This document shows, piece by piece, positions 27,864 through 37,520 of a DNA stretch of 64,000 bases (position 1 is the first letter of the stretch; every line of letters begins with the position of its first letter). The DNA comes from Herbiconiux sp. (GTDB taxonomy: Bacteria; Actinomycetota; Actinomycetes; Actinomycetales; Microbacteriaceae). The translations under genes and the position numbers were made by a program. Location of the stretch: NCBI RefSeq assembly GCF_023264855.1, contig NZ_JAHFUW010000015.1, positions 25,304 through 89,303 on the forward strand, read 5' to 3'. The notes beneath the pieces were generated by a model. The model did not search any database. It had not been told where the DNA came from and was given only the letters and a program-made list of their open reading frames with translations.

Positions 27864-29536
27864 TACTGAAGCCCTTCGGCGAGCGGTCCGAGTGCGAGCA
27901 CGGGGAAGTAGGTGAGAGCGACGACGATGAGAACAACGCCGACGAGGAGGCCCACGAACTGCGGGCGGTGGGTGGGCAGGGTGCCGGCGGTGACGGGCAC
28001 CTTGCTCTGCGCGGCCAGCGAGCCGGCCAGGGCGAGCACGAACACGATCGGGATGAAACGGCCGAGCAGCATCGCCACGCCGAGCGCGGTGTTGAACCAC
28101 GGGGTGTTGGCGGTGATGCCGGCGAACGCCGATCCGTTGTTGTTGCCGGCCGAGGTGAACGCGTAGAGCACCTCGGTGAAGCCGTGCAGGCCCGGGTTCC
28201 AGATCGAGGTGCCCTCGACGTCCTCCCGGATGGCCGGGATCGCGAAGCTGAGCGCGGTGCCGACGAGCACGATCGTGGGCGTGGCCAGGATGTAGAGGCT
28301 CGCCAGCTTGATCTCGCGCGGGCCGAGCTTCTTGCCCAGGTACTCCGGGGTTCGGCCGACCAGGAGGCCCGCGATGAACACGGTGATGATCGCGATGATC
28401 AGCATGCCGTAGAGACCCGATCCGACACCGCCGGGGGCGATCTCGCCGAGCATCATGTTGAACAGCGTCATCATGCCGCCGAGCGACGTGAAGCTGTCGT
28501 GCATCGAGTTCACTGCACCCGTGGAGGTGATCGTGGAGGTCGTCGCGAAGAGCGTCGACGCGGCGATGCCGAACCTCTGCTCCTTGCCCTCCATCGCCCC
28601 GCCGGCGAGCTGCGTGCCCGTTCCGGAGCCGATGATCTCGAACGTGGTGAGCGCGGCGAGCGAGACGAGGAACAGCGTGCCCATCGCGGCGAGGATCGCG
28701 AAGCCCTGGCGGGTGTCGCCGACCATCTTGCCGAAGGTGCGGGGAAGCGAGAACGGGATGGCGAGCATCAGCACGATCTCGAACAGGTTCGTCCAGGGGG
28801 TGGGGTTCTCGAACGGATGCGCCGAGTTCACGTTGAAGAAGCCACCACCGTTCGTGCCGAGCATCTTGATGGCCTCCTGCGAGGCCACGGGTCCGCCGGG
28901 AACGGTCGCGGTACCGCCGGTCAGCGACGTGACCTCGGTGAAGCCGTTGAAATTCTGGATCACCCCGCCCGCGATCAGCACGATGCTCGAGATCACCGCG
29001 AGCGGCAGCAGGATGCGGAACGTGGCGCGGGTCAGGTCGACCCAGAAGTTGCCGAGCGTGCCCGTGCTGCGGCGGGAGAAACCGCGGATGAGCGCGACGG
29101 CCACGGCGATGCCGACACCGGCCGAGACGAAGTTCTGCACGGCGAGGCCGGCGATCTGCACGGTGTAGCCCATGGTCACTTCGGGCGAGTACGACTGCCA
29201 GTTCGTGTTCGTCACGAACGAGACCGCCGTGTTGAACGAGAGCCCTTCGGGAACGGCGGGCAGGCCCAGCGAGTAGGGCAGCACCGCCTGCAGCCGCTGC
29301 AGGGCGTAGACGAACAGCACGCCGATGAGCGAGAAGGCGAGCACACCGCGGAGGTACGCGCCCCAGGTCTGCTCCCCGGCGGAATCGACGCCGACGACAC
29401 GGTAGAGGCCGCGTTCGACCTTCAGGTCTTTGGCGGAGGTGAAGGTCCACGCCATGTAGTCGCCGAGGGGGCGGTGGATCACCGCGAGGATGATCGCGAG
29501 GGTCGCCAGTTGGGCGACCAGAAGCCAGGCTTCCAT
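27863..29536 (-). CDS. kdpA: KdpA potassium-channel-like subunit
   Basis: The 557-aa membrane protein carries the KdpA selectivity-filter segments, including [11 protein letters not shown] and [22 protein letters not shown], plus TFGTIG-like and [10 protein letters not shown] motifs. It is the K+-translocating subunit, related to SKT-type channels. It starts 1 nt after the kdpF stop. Confidence 0.96.
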   Translation of the reverse strand: MEAWLLVAQLATLAIILAVIHRPLGDYMAWTFTSAKDLKVERGLYRVVGVDSAGEQTWGAYLRGVLAFSLIGVLFVYALQRLQAVLPYSLGLPAVPEGLSFNTAVSFVTNTNWQSYSPEVTMGYTVQIAGLAVQNFVSAGVGIAVAVALIRGFSRRSTGTLGNFWVDLTRATFRILLPLAVISSIVLIAGGVIQNFNGFTEVTSLTGGTATVPGGPVASQEAIKMLGTNGGGFFNVNSAHPFENPTPWTNLFEIVLMLAIPFSLPRTFGKMVGDTRQGFAILAAMGTLFLVSLAALTTFEIIGSGTGTQLAGGAMEGKEQRFGIAASTLFATTSTITSTGAVNSMHDSFTSLGGMMTLFNMMLGEIAPGGVGSGLYGMLIIAIITVFIAGLLVGRTPEYLGKKLGPREIKLASLYILATPTIVLVGTALSFAIPAIREDVEGTSIWNPGLHGFTEVLYAFTSAGNNNGSAFAGITANTPWFNTALGVAMLLGRFIPIVFVLALAGSLAAQSKVPVTAGTLPTHRPQFVGLLVGVVLIVVALTYFPVLALGPLAEGLQ

Positions 29537-29537
29537 G

Positions 29538-29627
29538 TCAGAACTTCTCCGGCTTCACGAGGGCGACGATCAGGTAGGCCACGCCGGCCACCCCGAGTAC
29601 CGCGGCGACGAGTTCGAGAACGATCAC
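29538..29627 (-). CDS. kdpF: KdpF small stabilising subunit (29 aa)
   Basis: GTG 29627 opens a 29-residue peptide with one helix ([20 protein letters not shown]) and a VKPEKF tail, the usual KdpF ending. KdpF stabilises the KdpABC complex in the membrane. Its start overlaps the stop of the preceding 32-aa gene (GTGA), and its stop is 1 nt before kdpA. Confidence 0.9.
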   Translation of the reverse strand: MIVLELVAAVLGVAGVAYLIVALVKPEKF

Positions 29628-29722
29628 AGCTTCCCGACCCCCCAGGCGACCAGAGCGACCACGCCGAAGACGGCGAGGATCGCGACGATGTAGACGACGT
29701 CGAGCACGGTGATTTTCTCCAT
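29624..29722 (-). CDS. 32-aa single-helix membrane protein at the head of the kdp operon
   Basis: ATG 29722 gives a 32-residue product beginning MEKITVLDVVYIVAI with one transmembrane helix and a GVGKL end. It overlaps kdpF by GTGA, so it is translationally coupled to it, which argues that it is a real gene and perhaps an additional Kdp accessory subunit. I know no function for it. No good Shine-Dalgarno sequence precedes the ATG. Confidence 0.7.
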   Translation of the reverse strand: MEKITVLDVVYIVAILAVFGVVALVAWGVGKL

Positions 29723-29794
29723 CCGACAGGCACCCGGAGTGGGTGCGGGGGTACGGATGACGATCATGCTCGCCCGATCGGCCCCGATCGGCGG

Positions 29795-29932
29795 TCCTAA
29801 CGAGTTCCTGACGCCGGCGGGCCGCGAACGGCGAAAACCCATACGGGATCCTGTCGCGCACCCGGCCGTCGACCCCCGGGGAGGAGGATTCCCGTCAGGA
29901 TTCGGGGCGTGGCCGCTCGTATCCCGTTAGGA
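29795..29932. promoter_or_regulatory. Four CGTYAGGA half-sites in the kdp divergent intergenic region
   Basis: The gap 29723-29971 holds no gene. It carries CGTTAGGA and CGTCAGGA on the minus strand (29795-29802 and 29806-29813, one helical turn apart) and on the plus strand (29893-29900 and 29925-29932, three turns apart; the longer match is TCCCGTYAGGA). The inverted arrangement faces both the kdp operon and the gene at 29972, and could be the KdpE operator. Confidence 0.5.
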
Positions 29933-29971
29933 GTGGCCCATCGCCCTCGCGAGCGGCGTAGACCTTCTCTC

Positions 29972-30444
29972 GTGACTCTCACCAGCATCCTCCCCACCCT
30001 CCGTGCCTCGATCCCCGACCCCCTCGCCATCGACCGGTGGCCCGAGTGGACCCACCCCACCACCACCGACGTCGTCGTCTCCGGCGTCTCGATGCTCCGC
30101 CTGGTCGGGATCTGCGACCCCCGTGCGTGCACATCGCCGCCGCCGTCATCCCGGGCACCCACGGCCGGCCCTCCGACCGGGAGCAGGCCTCCGTCGTCGT
30201 CGCCCGCGTCACCTCCCGTGAGAGCTCCGGTGCGCTGACGCTGGACGCCGACCTCGGCGCGGTCCCCGCACACCTCGACGAGGTGCGGATGATCGGGCGC
30301 GCGTCGACCAGGCGAATCCGCCCGTTCGAGATCGGCGGCGTGACCGTGACGCTGCCCGAGGATCTCGCCGTGGGCGACCTCGTGGCGGTGCCCTGTGCCG
30401 GGTCGGTCTGCTGCCGGCAGCTGCGCGCGGCGGTTGCGTCGTGA
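29972..30444 (+). pseudogene. Frameshifted gene of unknown function, tandem paralogue of the next gene
   Basis: From GTG 29972 the first frame reads SILPTLRASIPDPLAI...DVVVSGVSMLRLVGICD. It loses its sense at a run of five C (30118-30122), and the -1-shifted frame continues CVHIAAAVIPG to a stop at 30444. One extra C would restore a protein of about 157 aa. The restored product aligns along its length with the downstream gene (D-V-[VT]-[SA]-G-[VE]-SM near the start, a PC motif, then LIGRAS/MIGRAS and a VGDLVA/AGDLVA end). Either the gene is broken or the run was misread. The stop overlaps the next start (GTGA). The function is unknown. Confidence 0.7.
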
Positions 30445-30959
30445 GCATGATCCACACCCTGAACTGGTACCGGCGCCATCACATCGAGCACCCGGATCTC
30501 GCGCTGTGGCCCCGAGCCGCCGCGGTCACCCGCGACGACGTGACGATCGCCGGCGAATCGATGACGGGCCTGGCCCGAGCCGTCGGCACCCCCTGCACCC
30601 GCGTCTCGGAATCGGCCGCGCACTCCTGGTCGGCGGCCGCCGGGGAACGCCATTGCGCGATCGTCGTGACCGCGGTGGAGGCGGTGACCGTCTCGCCCGA
30701 GGGCGAGGGCTACGACCTGTGGGTCGACGCCGAGCTCGACGGCTGCGAGCCGCTGGAGAGCACCTTCCGGTTGATCGGCCGGGCCTCACGAGCGCAGGAT
30801 GCCCTGTTCGTGGCGCGGCCGTGCCGACGCTACGGTGACCTGCAGTGCATCCTGCCCGTCGACGTGCACGCCGGCGACCTCGTCGCCTTCGTGATCGCCC
30901 GCCCGGTCGCACTCCACGACATCCGCCGCCGCCCGCACCACCCGGAGCGGCTGAACTGA
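30441..30959 (+). CDS. Protein of unknown function, intact member of a tandem paralogous pair
   Basis: The 172-aa soluble protein starts at GTG 30441, coupled to the broken upstream paralogue. Its sequence is rich in Ala, His and Arg with a Cys (GTPCTR) shared with the paralogue and a C-terminal CRRYGDLQCILPVDVHAGDLVAF-type segment that ends in a beta-strand-like pattern. I recognise no domain. It lies between kdp and the exporter cluster and could be co-transcribed only with its paralogue. Confidence 0.7.
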   Translation: MSMIHTLNWYRRHHIEHPDLALWPRAAAVTRDDVTIAGESMTGLARAVGTPCTRVSESAAHSWSAAAGERHCAIVVTAVEAVTVSPEGEGYDLWVDAELDGCEPLESTFRLIGRASRAQDALFVARPCRRYGDLQCILPVDVHAGDLVAFVIARPVALHDIRRRPHHPERLN

Positions 30960-30965
30960 CCTGTG

Positions 30966-30985
30966 AGGGCGCGGGCGGTCGCCCT
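30966..30985. terminator. Short hairpin between convergent genes
   Basis: AGGGCG (30966-30971) pairs with CGCCCT (30980-30985) across an 8-nt loop in the 24-bp gap between convergent stops. No T-tract is present, so terminator activity is uncertain. Confidence 0.35.
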
Positions 30986-33179
30986 ACTGGGTGGGCGGGC
31001 CTTGGAAGGTGGTTCCGGTGCCGCCGCTGGGGAAGCTGGGGAAACCGGTGCCACCCGTCGTGGTGGAGGTGGACCCGCCGAGGCCGGTGAGGCCGGTGCT
31101 GTCGGAGGACTCGGTGTCGGAGTCGAGCACGTCGGAGTTCAGGTCGGCGAGCACGACCACGTCGCCCTCGGCGAGGCCGGAGGTGATCTCGGTGCGCTCC
31201 GAGCCCATGGCGCCGATCTCGACCGTGACGGGCTCGGATGATCCGCTCTGCAGAACGTCGACCGTGTAGGCCGAACCCTCGCGGTGCACCGCCGAGGTGG
31301 GCACGGTGAGCACCGCGTCCTGCGCGGCCACCGAGACGGCCAGCTGGGCCGAGGCGCCGTTCAGGACGGCCGCATCCGTGGGGTCGACGGCGATCGTGAC
31401 GTCGTAGGACGGCGTGGCCGAGTCGCTCGAGACGTCGAGGATGCCGATCGAGCTGACCACACCGGTGAGCTGCGTGTCGGTGGAAGCGAGGGTGATCGCC
31501 GTGCTCTGGCCGACCGCGAGCTTCGCGACGTTCGCCAGGGTCACCGTGGACGAGACGACGTACCCGTCGTCGCCGATGATCGTGATGACGGCGGTGGTGG
31601 AGGCCGCGGTGACCGTGTCGCCCGCGGCGATCGAGACCGCCGCGACCGTTCCCGCGATGGGGCTGGTGAGCGTGGCGAGCGTCAGCTGCTGCTCGGCGAT
31701 GGCGAGCTCGGCGGTCGCGAGGTCGATCTCGGCCTGGTCGGCCACGATCGTCTCCGCCGTGATGGTGGCGGACGTGCCCACGCCCGCCGCGCCGGTGCCG
31801 GTGCTCGTGCCGCCGGTTCCCGTGCCGCTGTCGGTGGCCGTGACGGCCGCGGCGAGGACGATCGTGGAGGAGGTGCGGGTCGAGGTGGTCTCGGCGGAGG
31901 CCTCAGGAGTGGCGGTGGGGGTGGGGGTCGCGGCCGGCGTGGGGGTGGGGGTGGAGCTGCCGCCGGTGTCAGAGCCGGTGGACGCGGCGACCGCGTCGGC
32001 GACGGCGGTCTGCAGGGCCGTGACGGCCTCGTCGAGCTGCGCCATCAGCGCGAGCACGGCGCTCTGCGCGTCGTTCGCGGTGGACTGCTCGGACTGCACC
32101 TCGGTGATGGCGCTCTGGCAGGCCGCCAGCTGAGCCTTCACGGTGTCCAGCTGCGCGTTCGGGTCGGTGGTGGCGCCGTCGTCGGTCGCGGATGCGTCGG
32201 TTCCGGATGCGTCGGTTCCGGATGCTTCGGCCGGGTCGGCCTCGGTGGCGCCGGAGTCAGTGGTTCCGGATGCGGGGTCGCCCGATCCGCCGGTCAGGTC
32301 GTCGAGGGTGGCTTCCAGAAAGGGCTGGCAGGTGGCGTCGGACGTGGCGATGGTCTCCTGGGTGGCCGCGACGGCCGCCGACGCGGTGGAGTACTGGGCG
32401 AGGAGGGCTTCCTGGGCCGACTTCACGGCGGCCACCGCGGAGTCGATCGCCGTGGTGTCGAGGGGGGTGCCGGAGCCGGAGCCGGTTCCCGTGCCCGGGT
32501 CTGTGCCCGTGCCCGTGCCGGAGCCGCTCCCGGAGTCCGCACCCGTGCCGCCGGCCGCCCCCGATCCCGTGCCGCCCGCGGCGCCGTCGGTCCCGGTGGC
32601 ACCGCTGCCGGAGGGCGCGGATCCCGTCGCGCCGGTGGCGCCGGACGCATCCGTGCTCGTGGTCGAGCTGCTCGACGTGGACGACTGCGCGTCGAGGTCG
32701 CTCTCGAGCTGCTCCTCGGCGGTGGTGACGGCCTCTTGGGCCGTGTCGACGGCATCCTGCAGGTCGGAGGTGTCGAGGGCCGCGAGCTGCTGACCCGCGG
32801 TGACGGTGTCGCCGAGCGCGACCGAGACCGACGCGACCGTTCCGCCCACCGCGAATGCCGTGTCGCGGCGGGTGGCCGAGGCGAGCGTGCCGGTGAGGGC
32901 GAGGGTCTCGTCGACGGAGCCGAGCTCGGCGACCGTGGTGCGGTAGGAGCCGCCCGAGCCCTGCGAGAGGGCCAAGGCCGCTCCCGTGCCGGCCGCGCAG
33001 AGCACCGCCGTGGCCACGACGCCCGCGAGGATGCGCTTGGTGCGCCGCCGCCGGGCCTTGAGCTTCTTGGCGGTGAGCGGCTCGGGCGTCACCGGGGCCA
33101 CCGCGCCGTCGGAGGTGGAGGCCACGACCGCAGCCGTCGGCTCGGCCGCGGAGGCGTCGTCGTTCGTGCGCTTCGCCAT
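30984..33179 (-). CDS. HlyD/MacA-like periplasmic adaptor with long low-complexity inserts
   Basis: The 731-aa protein has a cytoplasmic Lys/Arg-rich N-terminus, one membrane helix (about residues 48-70), a first lipoyl half ([22 protein letters not shown]), a coiled-coil hairpin region, the second lipoyl half ([20 protein letters not shown]) and a beta-barrel/membrane-proximal end. Such adaptors normally have 350-450 residues. Here Ser/Thr/Gly/Asp-rich and Pro/Thr-rich stretches (about 165-245, 300-345 and 400-475) more than double the hairpin. It follows the lipoprotein gene by 1 nt and probably works with the MacB-like pair at 34177-36185, perhaps spanning the thick cell wall. Confidence 0.8.
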   Translation of the reverse strand: MAKRTNDDASAAEPTAAVVASTSDGAVAPVTPEPLTAKKLKARRRRTKRILAGVVATAVLCAAGTGAALALSQGSGGSYRTTVAELGSVDETLALTGTLASATRRDTAFAVGGTVASVSVALGDTVTAGQQLAALDTSDLQDAVDTAQEAVTTAEEQLESDLDAQSSTSSSSTTSTDASGATGATGSAPSGSGATGTDGAAGGTGSGAAGGTGADSGSGSGTGTGTDPGTGTGSGSGTPLDTTAIDSAVAAVKSAQEALLAQYSTASAAVAATQETIATSDATCQPFLEATLDDLTGGSGDPASGTTDSGATEADPAEASGTDASGTDASATDDGATTDPNAQLDTVKAQLAACQSAITEVQSEQSTANDAQSAVLALMAQLDEAVTALQTAVADAVAASTGSDTGGSSTPTPTPAATPTPTATPEASAETTSTRTSSTIVLAAAVTATDSGTGTGGTSTGTGAAGVGTSATITAETIVADQAEIDLATAELAIAEQQLTLATLTSPIAGTVAAVSIAAGDTVTAASTTAVITIIGDDGYVVSSTVTLANVAKLAVGQSTAITLASTDTQLTGVVSSIGILDVSSDSATPSYDVTIAVDPTDAAVLNGASAQLAVSVAAQDAVLTVPTSAVHREGSAYTVDVLQSGSSEPVTVEIGAMGSERTEITSGLAEGDVVVLADLNSDVLDSDTESSDSTGLTGLGGSTSTTTGGTGFPSFPSGGTGTTFQGPPTQ
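32191..32229. repeat. 15-bp tandem repeat inside the adaptor gene
   Basis: The unit GATGCGTCGGTTCCG occurs twice perfectly (32191-32205, 32206-32220) and again partly. It encodes the SGTDA repeats of the low-complexity insert. Confidence 0.8.
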
Positions 33180-33180
33180 C

Positions 33181-34131
33181 TCAGCTTCCGCTCGTGGAGG
33201 TGCCGGTGCCGCTGTCGGCGCCCGGACGCTGGCCGGTGCCGGGGCCGCCGCCCATGCCGCCGCCGAAGCCGGTGGAGCATCCGGAGTCGCCGGCCTCGGA
33301 GACCGCGAGGGAGGTGGCCGCGACCGCTCCGCTGTCGTCGGACTCGCCCAGGGCCGTCACGCAGGCGCCCACCACGAGGGCCGAGGAATCGGCCGAGACC
33401 GTCTTCGTGTAGGTGGTGGAGTCGTCGACCGTGATGTCGCTGGTGGCGCTGGTGGCGCTGGCGCCGTCGGCATCCGTCGTCTGCACGGTGATGGTGCTGC
33501 CGCTGACCGCCGTCACCAGGCCGCTCGCGAAGCCGCCGAAGCCGCCCGCGCCACCGGCCGCCGCACCGTCGCCGGGCGCACCGGAGGGCATCACGCCGTC
33601 GGGCGCATCCGTCGGGATGGCGCCGCCGTCGGGGAGGTCGGTCGGCGGGGTGCCGCCGCCGGGCAGCCCACCCCCTGCGCCGCCGAAGCCGGTGCTGCAC
33701 GCTCCGTCGACCGCGGTGCTGATCACCACGCTCGTGGCGGCGGAGGAGGCGGCATCGGTGGAGTCGGACGACGACGAGTCGCCCGATCCGGAACCGCCGC
33801 CGAACCCGCCGCTGATCGACGTCACGCACACGCCGGCGGTGACGTCGGACAGCGCCGCCGCCACGCTCTGCGTGATGGTGGTGGAGTCGCTGTAGCTCAC
33901 GGCGGTCTGCGAGTCGGTGGCCTGCACCTGCAGGGTGGTGCCCGAGATCGCCGCGATCTCGCCGGAGGTGCCGCCGCCTCCCATCTGCTGCGGGCTGGGG
34001 GCGCTGGTCGCCGCCGCGGTCGAGCCGGCCGACTCCGACGAGGCGCTGGAGGAGCAGGCGCTCAGCGTGAGCACGCCGGCCGCGGCGAGCACGAGGCCGA
34101 GGCGGAGGGGGAGGGTGCGGGAGAGGGTCAT
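33181..34131 (-). CDS. Lipoprotein with two DUF5666-like repeats
   Basis: The 316-aa product has a lipoprotein signal with lipobox LSAC (Cys26). Two similar modules follow (about residues 55-145 and 200-290), each a small beta domain ([14 protein letters not shown] / [14 protein letters not shown]) followed by a T-YTK or TTITQS segment, an AGVCVT / VGACVTA Cys motif and a C-S-TGFGG glycine-rich stretch. This resembles DUF5666-type secreted domains. The linkers are very rich in Gly, Pro and Ser. It lies between the permease and the second adaptor and was probably recruited into the exporter operon. Confidence 0.72.
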   Translation of the reverse strand: MTLSRTLPLRLGLVLAAAGVLTLSACSSSASSESAGSTAAATSAPSPQQMGGGGTSGEIAAISGTTLQVQATDSQTAVSYSDSTTITQSVAAALSDVTAGVCVTSISGGFGGGSGSGDSSSSDSTDAASSAATSVVISTAVDGACSTGFGGAGGGLPGGGTPPTDLPDGGAIPTDAPDGVMPSGAPGDGAAAGGAGGFGGFASGLVTAVSGSTITVQTTDADGASATSATSDITVDDSTTYTKTVSADSSALVVGACVTALGESDDSGAVAATSLAVSEAGDSGCSTGFGGGMGGGPGTGQRPGADSGTGTSTSGS

Positions 34132-34176
34132 GGTGTCATTCCTTGGTTCGGGTGGGATGTCGAGGAGGGGCTGCGG

Positions 34177-35409
34177 CTATTCGCTGCGCAGTGCGTCGAT
34201 CGGGGCGAGCCGTGCCGCCCGGGTGGCCGGGTACACCCCGAACACCAGGCCGATCGCGATGGCCACGCCGATGGAGAGGGCGACCGCGGCGGGCGCGATG
34301 ACGATGGAGGAGCCGATCACGCCGGGGAGGAGCAGCGCCGCCCCGCAGCCGAGCACCGCGCCGAGCACGCCGCCGGTGAGGCCGAGGATCGCCGCCTCCA
34401 CCAGGAACTGCCGCCGGATGGCCCACGGCGGCGCCCCGAGCGCTTTGCGCAGGCCGATCTCGCGGGTGCGCTCGGTGACCGACACCAGCATGATGTTCAT
34501 CACGCCGATGCCTCCCACCAGCAGCGACAGCGCGGCGATGCCGGTGAGCAGCACGGTGAGCGTCTGGTAGATCGAGGTGGCCGTGTCGACCAGCGCGTTC
34601 TGCGAGCTGATGGTGAAGTCGGCGTCGTCGGCCGAGCCGATCGAGTGCAGGTTCAGCAGCACCGTCTGCGCCTCCTGGTAGGCCGCCGCCAGCTGGGTGT
34701 CGGAGGCCGCCTTCACGTAGATGGTCGACACCGAGGCGGAGTCGGTTCCCCCGATCAGCTGGGTCGCCGCCGTCGAGAGCGGCACGATCGCCAGGTCGTC
34801 GAGGTTCGAGGAGGAGTCGGAGCCGGCGGATGCCAGCACGCCGACGATCTCGAAGCTGCGGTCGTCGATGGTGACGGTCTGGCCCACCACGTTCGTGGTG
34901 CCGAACAGCTCGGTGGCGGTCTCGGAGCCGAGCACGGTGACGGCGGCCGAGGAGGCCTCGTCGTCGTCGGTGATGAACTCGCCGGAGACGAGCTCGCGGG
35001 AGCGCACGTCCAGCCAGGAGGGCGTGGTGCCGGTGACGGTCGTGGTCCAGTTGGTGTCGTTGGCCTCGAGCGCGAGCGAGGTGCTCTTCTCGGCGGCCAC
35101 GCCGGCGACATCCGGCGCGTTCACGTCGGAGTCGAGCGCCGTGGCATCCGCGGCCGTCAGCGTGGCGCTGGTGCCGAAGCCGCCGCGCACGCCCGAGCTG
35201 TCGGTGCTGGAGCCCGGCGAGACGATCAGCAGGTTGCTGCCGAGCGAGCTGATCTGCGAACTCACGTCTTTCTGGGTGCCGAGGCCGAGGCCCACGGTGA
35301 GGATGACCGCGGCGATGCCGATCAGGATGCCCAGCACGGTCAGCAGCGAGCGCAGGCCGTGCGAGCGCACGGCCGCCCAGCTGGTGCCGAGCGTTTCGGT
35401 CCAGTTCAT
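34177..35409 (-). CDS. MacB-like ABC transporter permease (FtsX/MacB family)
   Basis: The 410-aa protein has a first helix ([18 protein letters not shown]), a large extracytoplasmic domain (about residues 50-270, MacB periplasmic core type) and three C-terminal helices with [26 protein letters not shown], the family signature. MacB-type pumps do not translocate through a channel but use mechanical motion on the outer face. It overlaps the ATPase gene by four bases (ATGA). Confidence 0.92.
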   Translation of the reverse strand: MNWTETLGTSWAAVRSHGLRSLLTVLGILIGIAAVILTVGLGLGTQKDVSSQISSLGSNLLIVSPGSSTDSSGVRGGFGTSATLTAADATALDSDVNAPDVAGVAAEKSTSLALEANDTNWTTTVTGTTPSWLDVRSRELVSGEFITDDDEASSAAVTVLGSETATELFGTTNVVGQTVTIDDRSFEIVGVLASAGSDSSSNLDDLAIVPLSTAATQLIGGTDSASVSTIYVKAASDTQLAAAYQEAQTVLLNLHSIGSADDADFTISSQNALVDTATSIYQTLTVLLTGIAALSLLVGGIGVMNIMLVSVTERTREIGLRKALGAPPWAIRRQFLVEAAILGLTGGVLGAVLGCGAALLLPGVIGSSIVIAPAAVALSIGVAIAIGLVFGVYPATRAARLAPIDALRSE

Positions 35410-36185
35410 GCGGCCGCGCCTCCGCCCGGGCCGGCGTGCCCGATCGCGCGGGCCGTCTCGGCCGGATCGGCGATCACCCCGTCGCGCACCCAGACGATCC
35501 GCCGGGCGCGTTGGGCGACCTCCAGCTCGTGCGTGATCAGCACGATCGTGCGGCCGAGCTCGTGCAGCTCGTCGAAGAGGCCGAGCACGTCGCGCGTGGA
35601 GACCGAGTCGAGGTTCCCCGTGGGCTCGTCGGCCAGGATCATCGTGGGCTCCGCCACCAGCGCCCGGGCCACGGCCACGCGCTGCTGCTGGCCGCCGGAG
35701 AGTTCGCCCGGCTTGTTGGCCAGGCGCGACCCGAGGCCCACCCGCTCGAGGGCGCGCTCGGCGCGGGCCCGTCGCTCGTGGGACGGCACACGGCCGTACA
35801 TCAGCGGCAGCTCGACGTTGCGCCAGGCCTCGAGCGAGGGCAGCAGGTTGAACTGCTGGAAGACGAAGCCGATCTCCTTGTTGCGGATCTCGGCCAGCTC
35901 GGCCTCGTCGAGATCGTCGACGTCGTGACCTGCGAGCCGGTAGTGCCCGGTGGTGAGGGTGTCGAGGCAGCCCAGGATGTTCATCAGCGTCGACTTGCCC
36001 GACCCCGACGGCCCCATGATCGCCACGTATTCGCCCTGACGGATCTCGAGGTCGACGCCGCGGAGTGCCTCGAACTCGATCGTGCCGCTGCGGTAGACCT
36101 TGCGGGCGGCGGTGAGCTGGATGACCGGCTCGCCGTATTCCCCTTCGGGCATATGCGGCTGCACGGTCGGTGCGAGGGCGCTCAT
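35406..36185 (-). CDS. MacB-type ABC transporter ATP-binding protein
   Basis: The 259-aa ATPase has Walker [10 protein letters not shown], the Q-loop [17 protein letters not shown], the signature [15 protein letters not shown], Walker [13 protein letters not shown] and the H-loop ITHE. These are typical of the LolD/MacB/FtsE family. ATG 36185 overlaps the stop of the upstream adaptor gene (TGATG). Confidence 0.94.
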   Translation of the reverse strand: MSALAPTVQPHMPEGEYGEPVIQLTAARKVYRSGTIEFEALRGVDLEIRQGEYVAIMGPSGSGKSTLMNILGCLDTLTTGHYRLAGHDVDDLDEAELAEIRNKEIGFVFQQFNLLPSLEAWRNVELPLMYGRVPSHERRARAERALERVGLGSRLANKPGELSGGQQQRVAVARALVAEPTMILADEPTGNLDSVSTRDVLGLFDELHELGRTIVLITHELEVAQRARRIVWVRDGVIADPAETARAIGHAGPGGGAAA

Positions 36186-37462
36186 CAGTTGCCGCCCGTC
36201 TGGCCGGTGGGGGCCTGCCCGCCGCCGAAGCCGCTGGGGAGCTGGCTCGGGTCGAAGCCCTCGGGCAGGGTGCCCGTGCCGCCGCCCGGGAACGTTCCGG
36301 TGCCGCCGGTGCCGGAATTGCCGCTGCCCGGAGTGAACACGGTGACCTTCACGAGGTCGCCCTCGGCGAGGCCCTCGGTGATCTCGGTCAGGGTTCCGAC
36401 GGTCTCGCCGACCGTCACCGTGGTGGTGGTCTCGTTCCCGTCGGCGTCGACCAGGGTCACGGTCGAGGCGCCGTCGGCATCCGTGGTCACGGCCGCGCTC
36501 GGCACGGTGAGCACGTCGGTGCGGCGCTCGTAGACGATGGAGGCGGTCACCGAGGTGCCGTCGTACAAGCCCTCGGGGCTGCCGGTCACGGCGACCGTGA
36601 CGGGGTACGCGGCGGCGCCCGACGTGGTGGAGGGCAGCAGGCCTACCTCGCTGACGGTGCCGAAGATGGAGTCGCCGTCATCGGTCGACAGCTCGACCTG
36701 GTCGCCGGCAGCCACGTTCGCGACGTCGGTCTCGCCGACCGAGAGGCTGACCTCCCACGAGTCGGTGCTGACGATGGTGAAGGCCGCCGTGGAGGCGGTG
36801 CTGGTGGAGCCGGTGCCCGTGCCGGTCGCGCCGGTTCCGGATGCGGTCGAACCCGAGCCGCTCGAGCTGGAGGCCGATCCGCTCGTCGTGTCGCCCACCT
36901 CGAGGTTCACGGCCGTCACCAGGCCTGCGACCGGCGCCACCAGGGTGGCATCGGCGATCGCGGCGGTGGCTTTGTCGGAGGCGGCCTGGGCCACGGCCAC
37001 CGCGGCCGCATCGGCGGCGATGGTGGCGGCCGATTCGTCGGTGCCGTCGTCGTCGGCCTCGGCCGAGGCGAGTGTCGCCGCCGCCTTGGCCAGCGTGGCC
37101 TGCGCCGAGAGCGCCTCGGCCTGCACGGTGAGGGTGTCGACGGCAGCCAGCACGTCGCCCGCGGCGACCGTCTGACCCGCCTGCACGTTCACGGCCGTGA
37201 CGGTTCCGGCGACCGCGAAGTCGACGTCCTCCTGCACCGTCGGCGTGAGGGTGCCGCTCGTGTCGACGGTCTTCTCGAGCGTCTCCAGGCTCGCGGCCAC
37301 GCTCTGCGAGGTGCTCGCCCGCTGCGCTTCGGCCGAAGCCGACGCCGAGGAGGTGCCGAGCACCGCCCAGGTCACCCCGCCCCCGACGATGACGACGGCG
37401 GCCGCGCCGGCGATGACCCAGGTGCGCGGGCGCATCCGTTTGATTCTCTTGGCGATCTTCAC
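36185..37462 (-). CDS. HlyD/MacA-like adaptor, first gene of the exporter operon
   Basis: The 425-aa protein has one N-terminal helix (about residues 12-36), the lipoyl halves FAVAGTVTAVNVQAGQTVAAGD and LVAPVAGLVTAVNLEVGD, a short hairpin with a Ser/Gly/Thr-rich insert (about 205-235), a beta-barrel and a Gly/Pro-rich tail. GTG 37462 is chosen because TAGCGT (37470-37475, minus) lies 7 nt upstream and homology begins there; the frame stays open to an ATG at 37492. It is homologous to the larger adaptor at 30984-33179, so the operon carries two adaptors. Confidence 0.85.
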   Translation of the reverse strand: MKIAKRIKRMRPRTWVIAGAAAVVIVGGGVTWAVLGTSSASASAEAQRASTSQSVAASLETLEKTVDTSGTLTPTVQEDVDFAVAGTVTAVNVQAGQTVAAGDVLAAVDTLTVQAEALSAQATLAKAAATLASAEADDDGTDESAATIAADAAAVAVAQAASDKATAAIADATLVAPVAGLVTAVNLEVGDTTSGSASSSSGSGSTASGTGATGTGTGSTSTASTAAFTIVSTDSWEVSLSVGETDVANVAAGDQVELSTDDGDSIFGTVSEVGLLPSTTSGAAAYPVTVAVTGSPEGLYDGTSVTASIVYERRTDVLTVPSAAVTTDADGASTVTLVDADGNETTTTVTVGETVGTLTEITEGLAEGDLVKVTVFTPGSGNSGTGGTGTFPGGGTGTLPEGFDPSQLPSGFGGGQAPTGQTGGN

Positions 37463-37520
37463 GCCCCCGACGCTAGGGACGGGGCTTATCAAGACCTTGG
37501 CGCGAACCTATGATGCGACT

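Noticed and set aside
29723..29971. Ribosomal or small structured RNA in the kdp intergenic region
   Set aside because: No tRNA-like or long stem pattern is seen; only the short repeated sites are notable.
32461..32640. Minisatellite of regulatory interest within the adaptor gene
   Set aside because: The repeats translate to the Ser/Gly/Thr and Pro/Thr low-complexity linker and are explained by coding content.
31284..33434. Plus-strand frame of about 716 codons over the adaptor gene
   Set aside because: It is Gly/Arg-rich and antisense to the adaptor and lipoprotein genes; its composition is that of a shadow frame.
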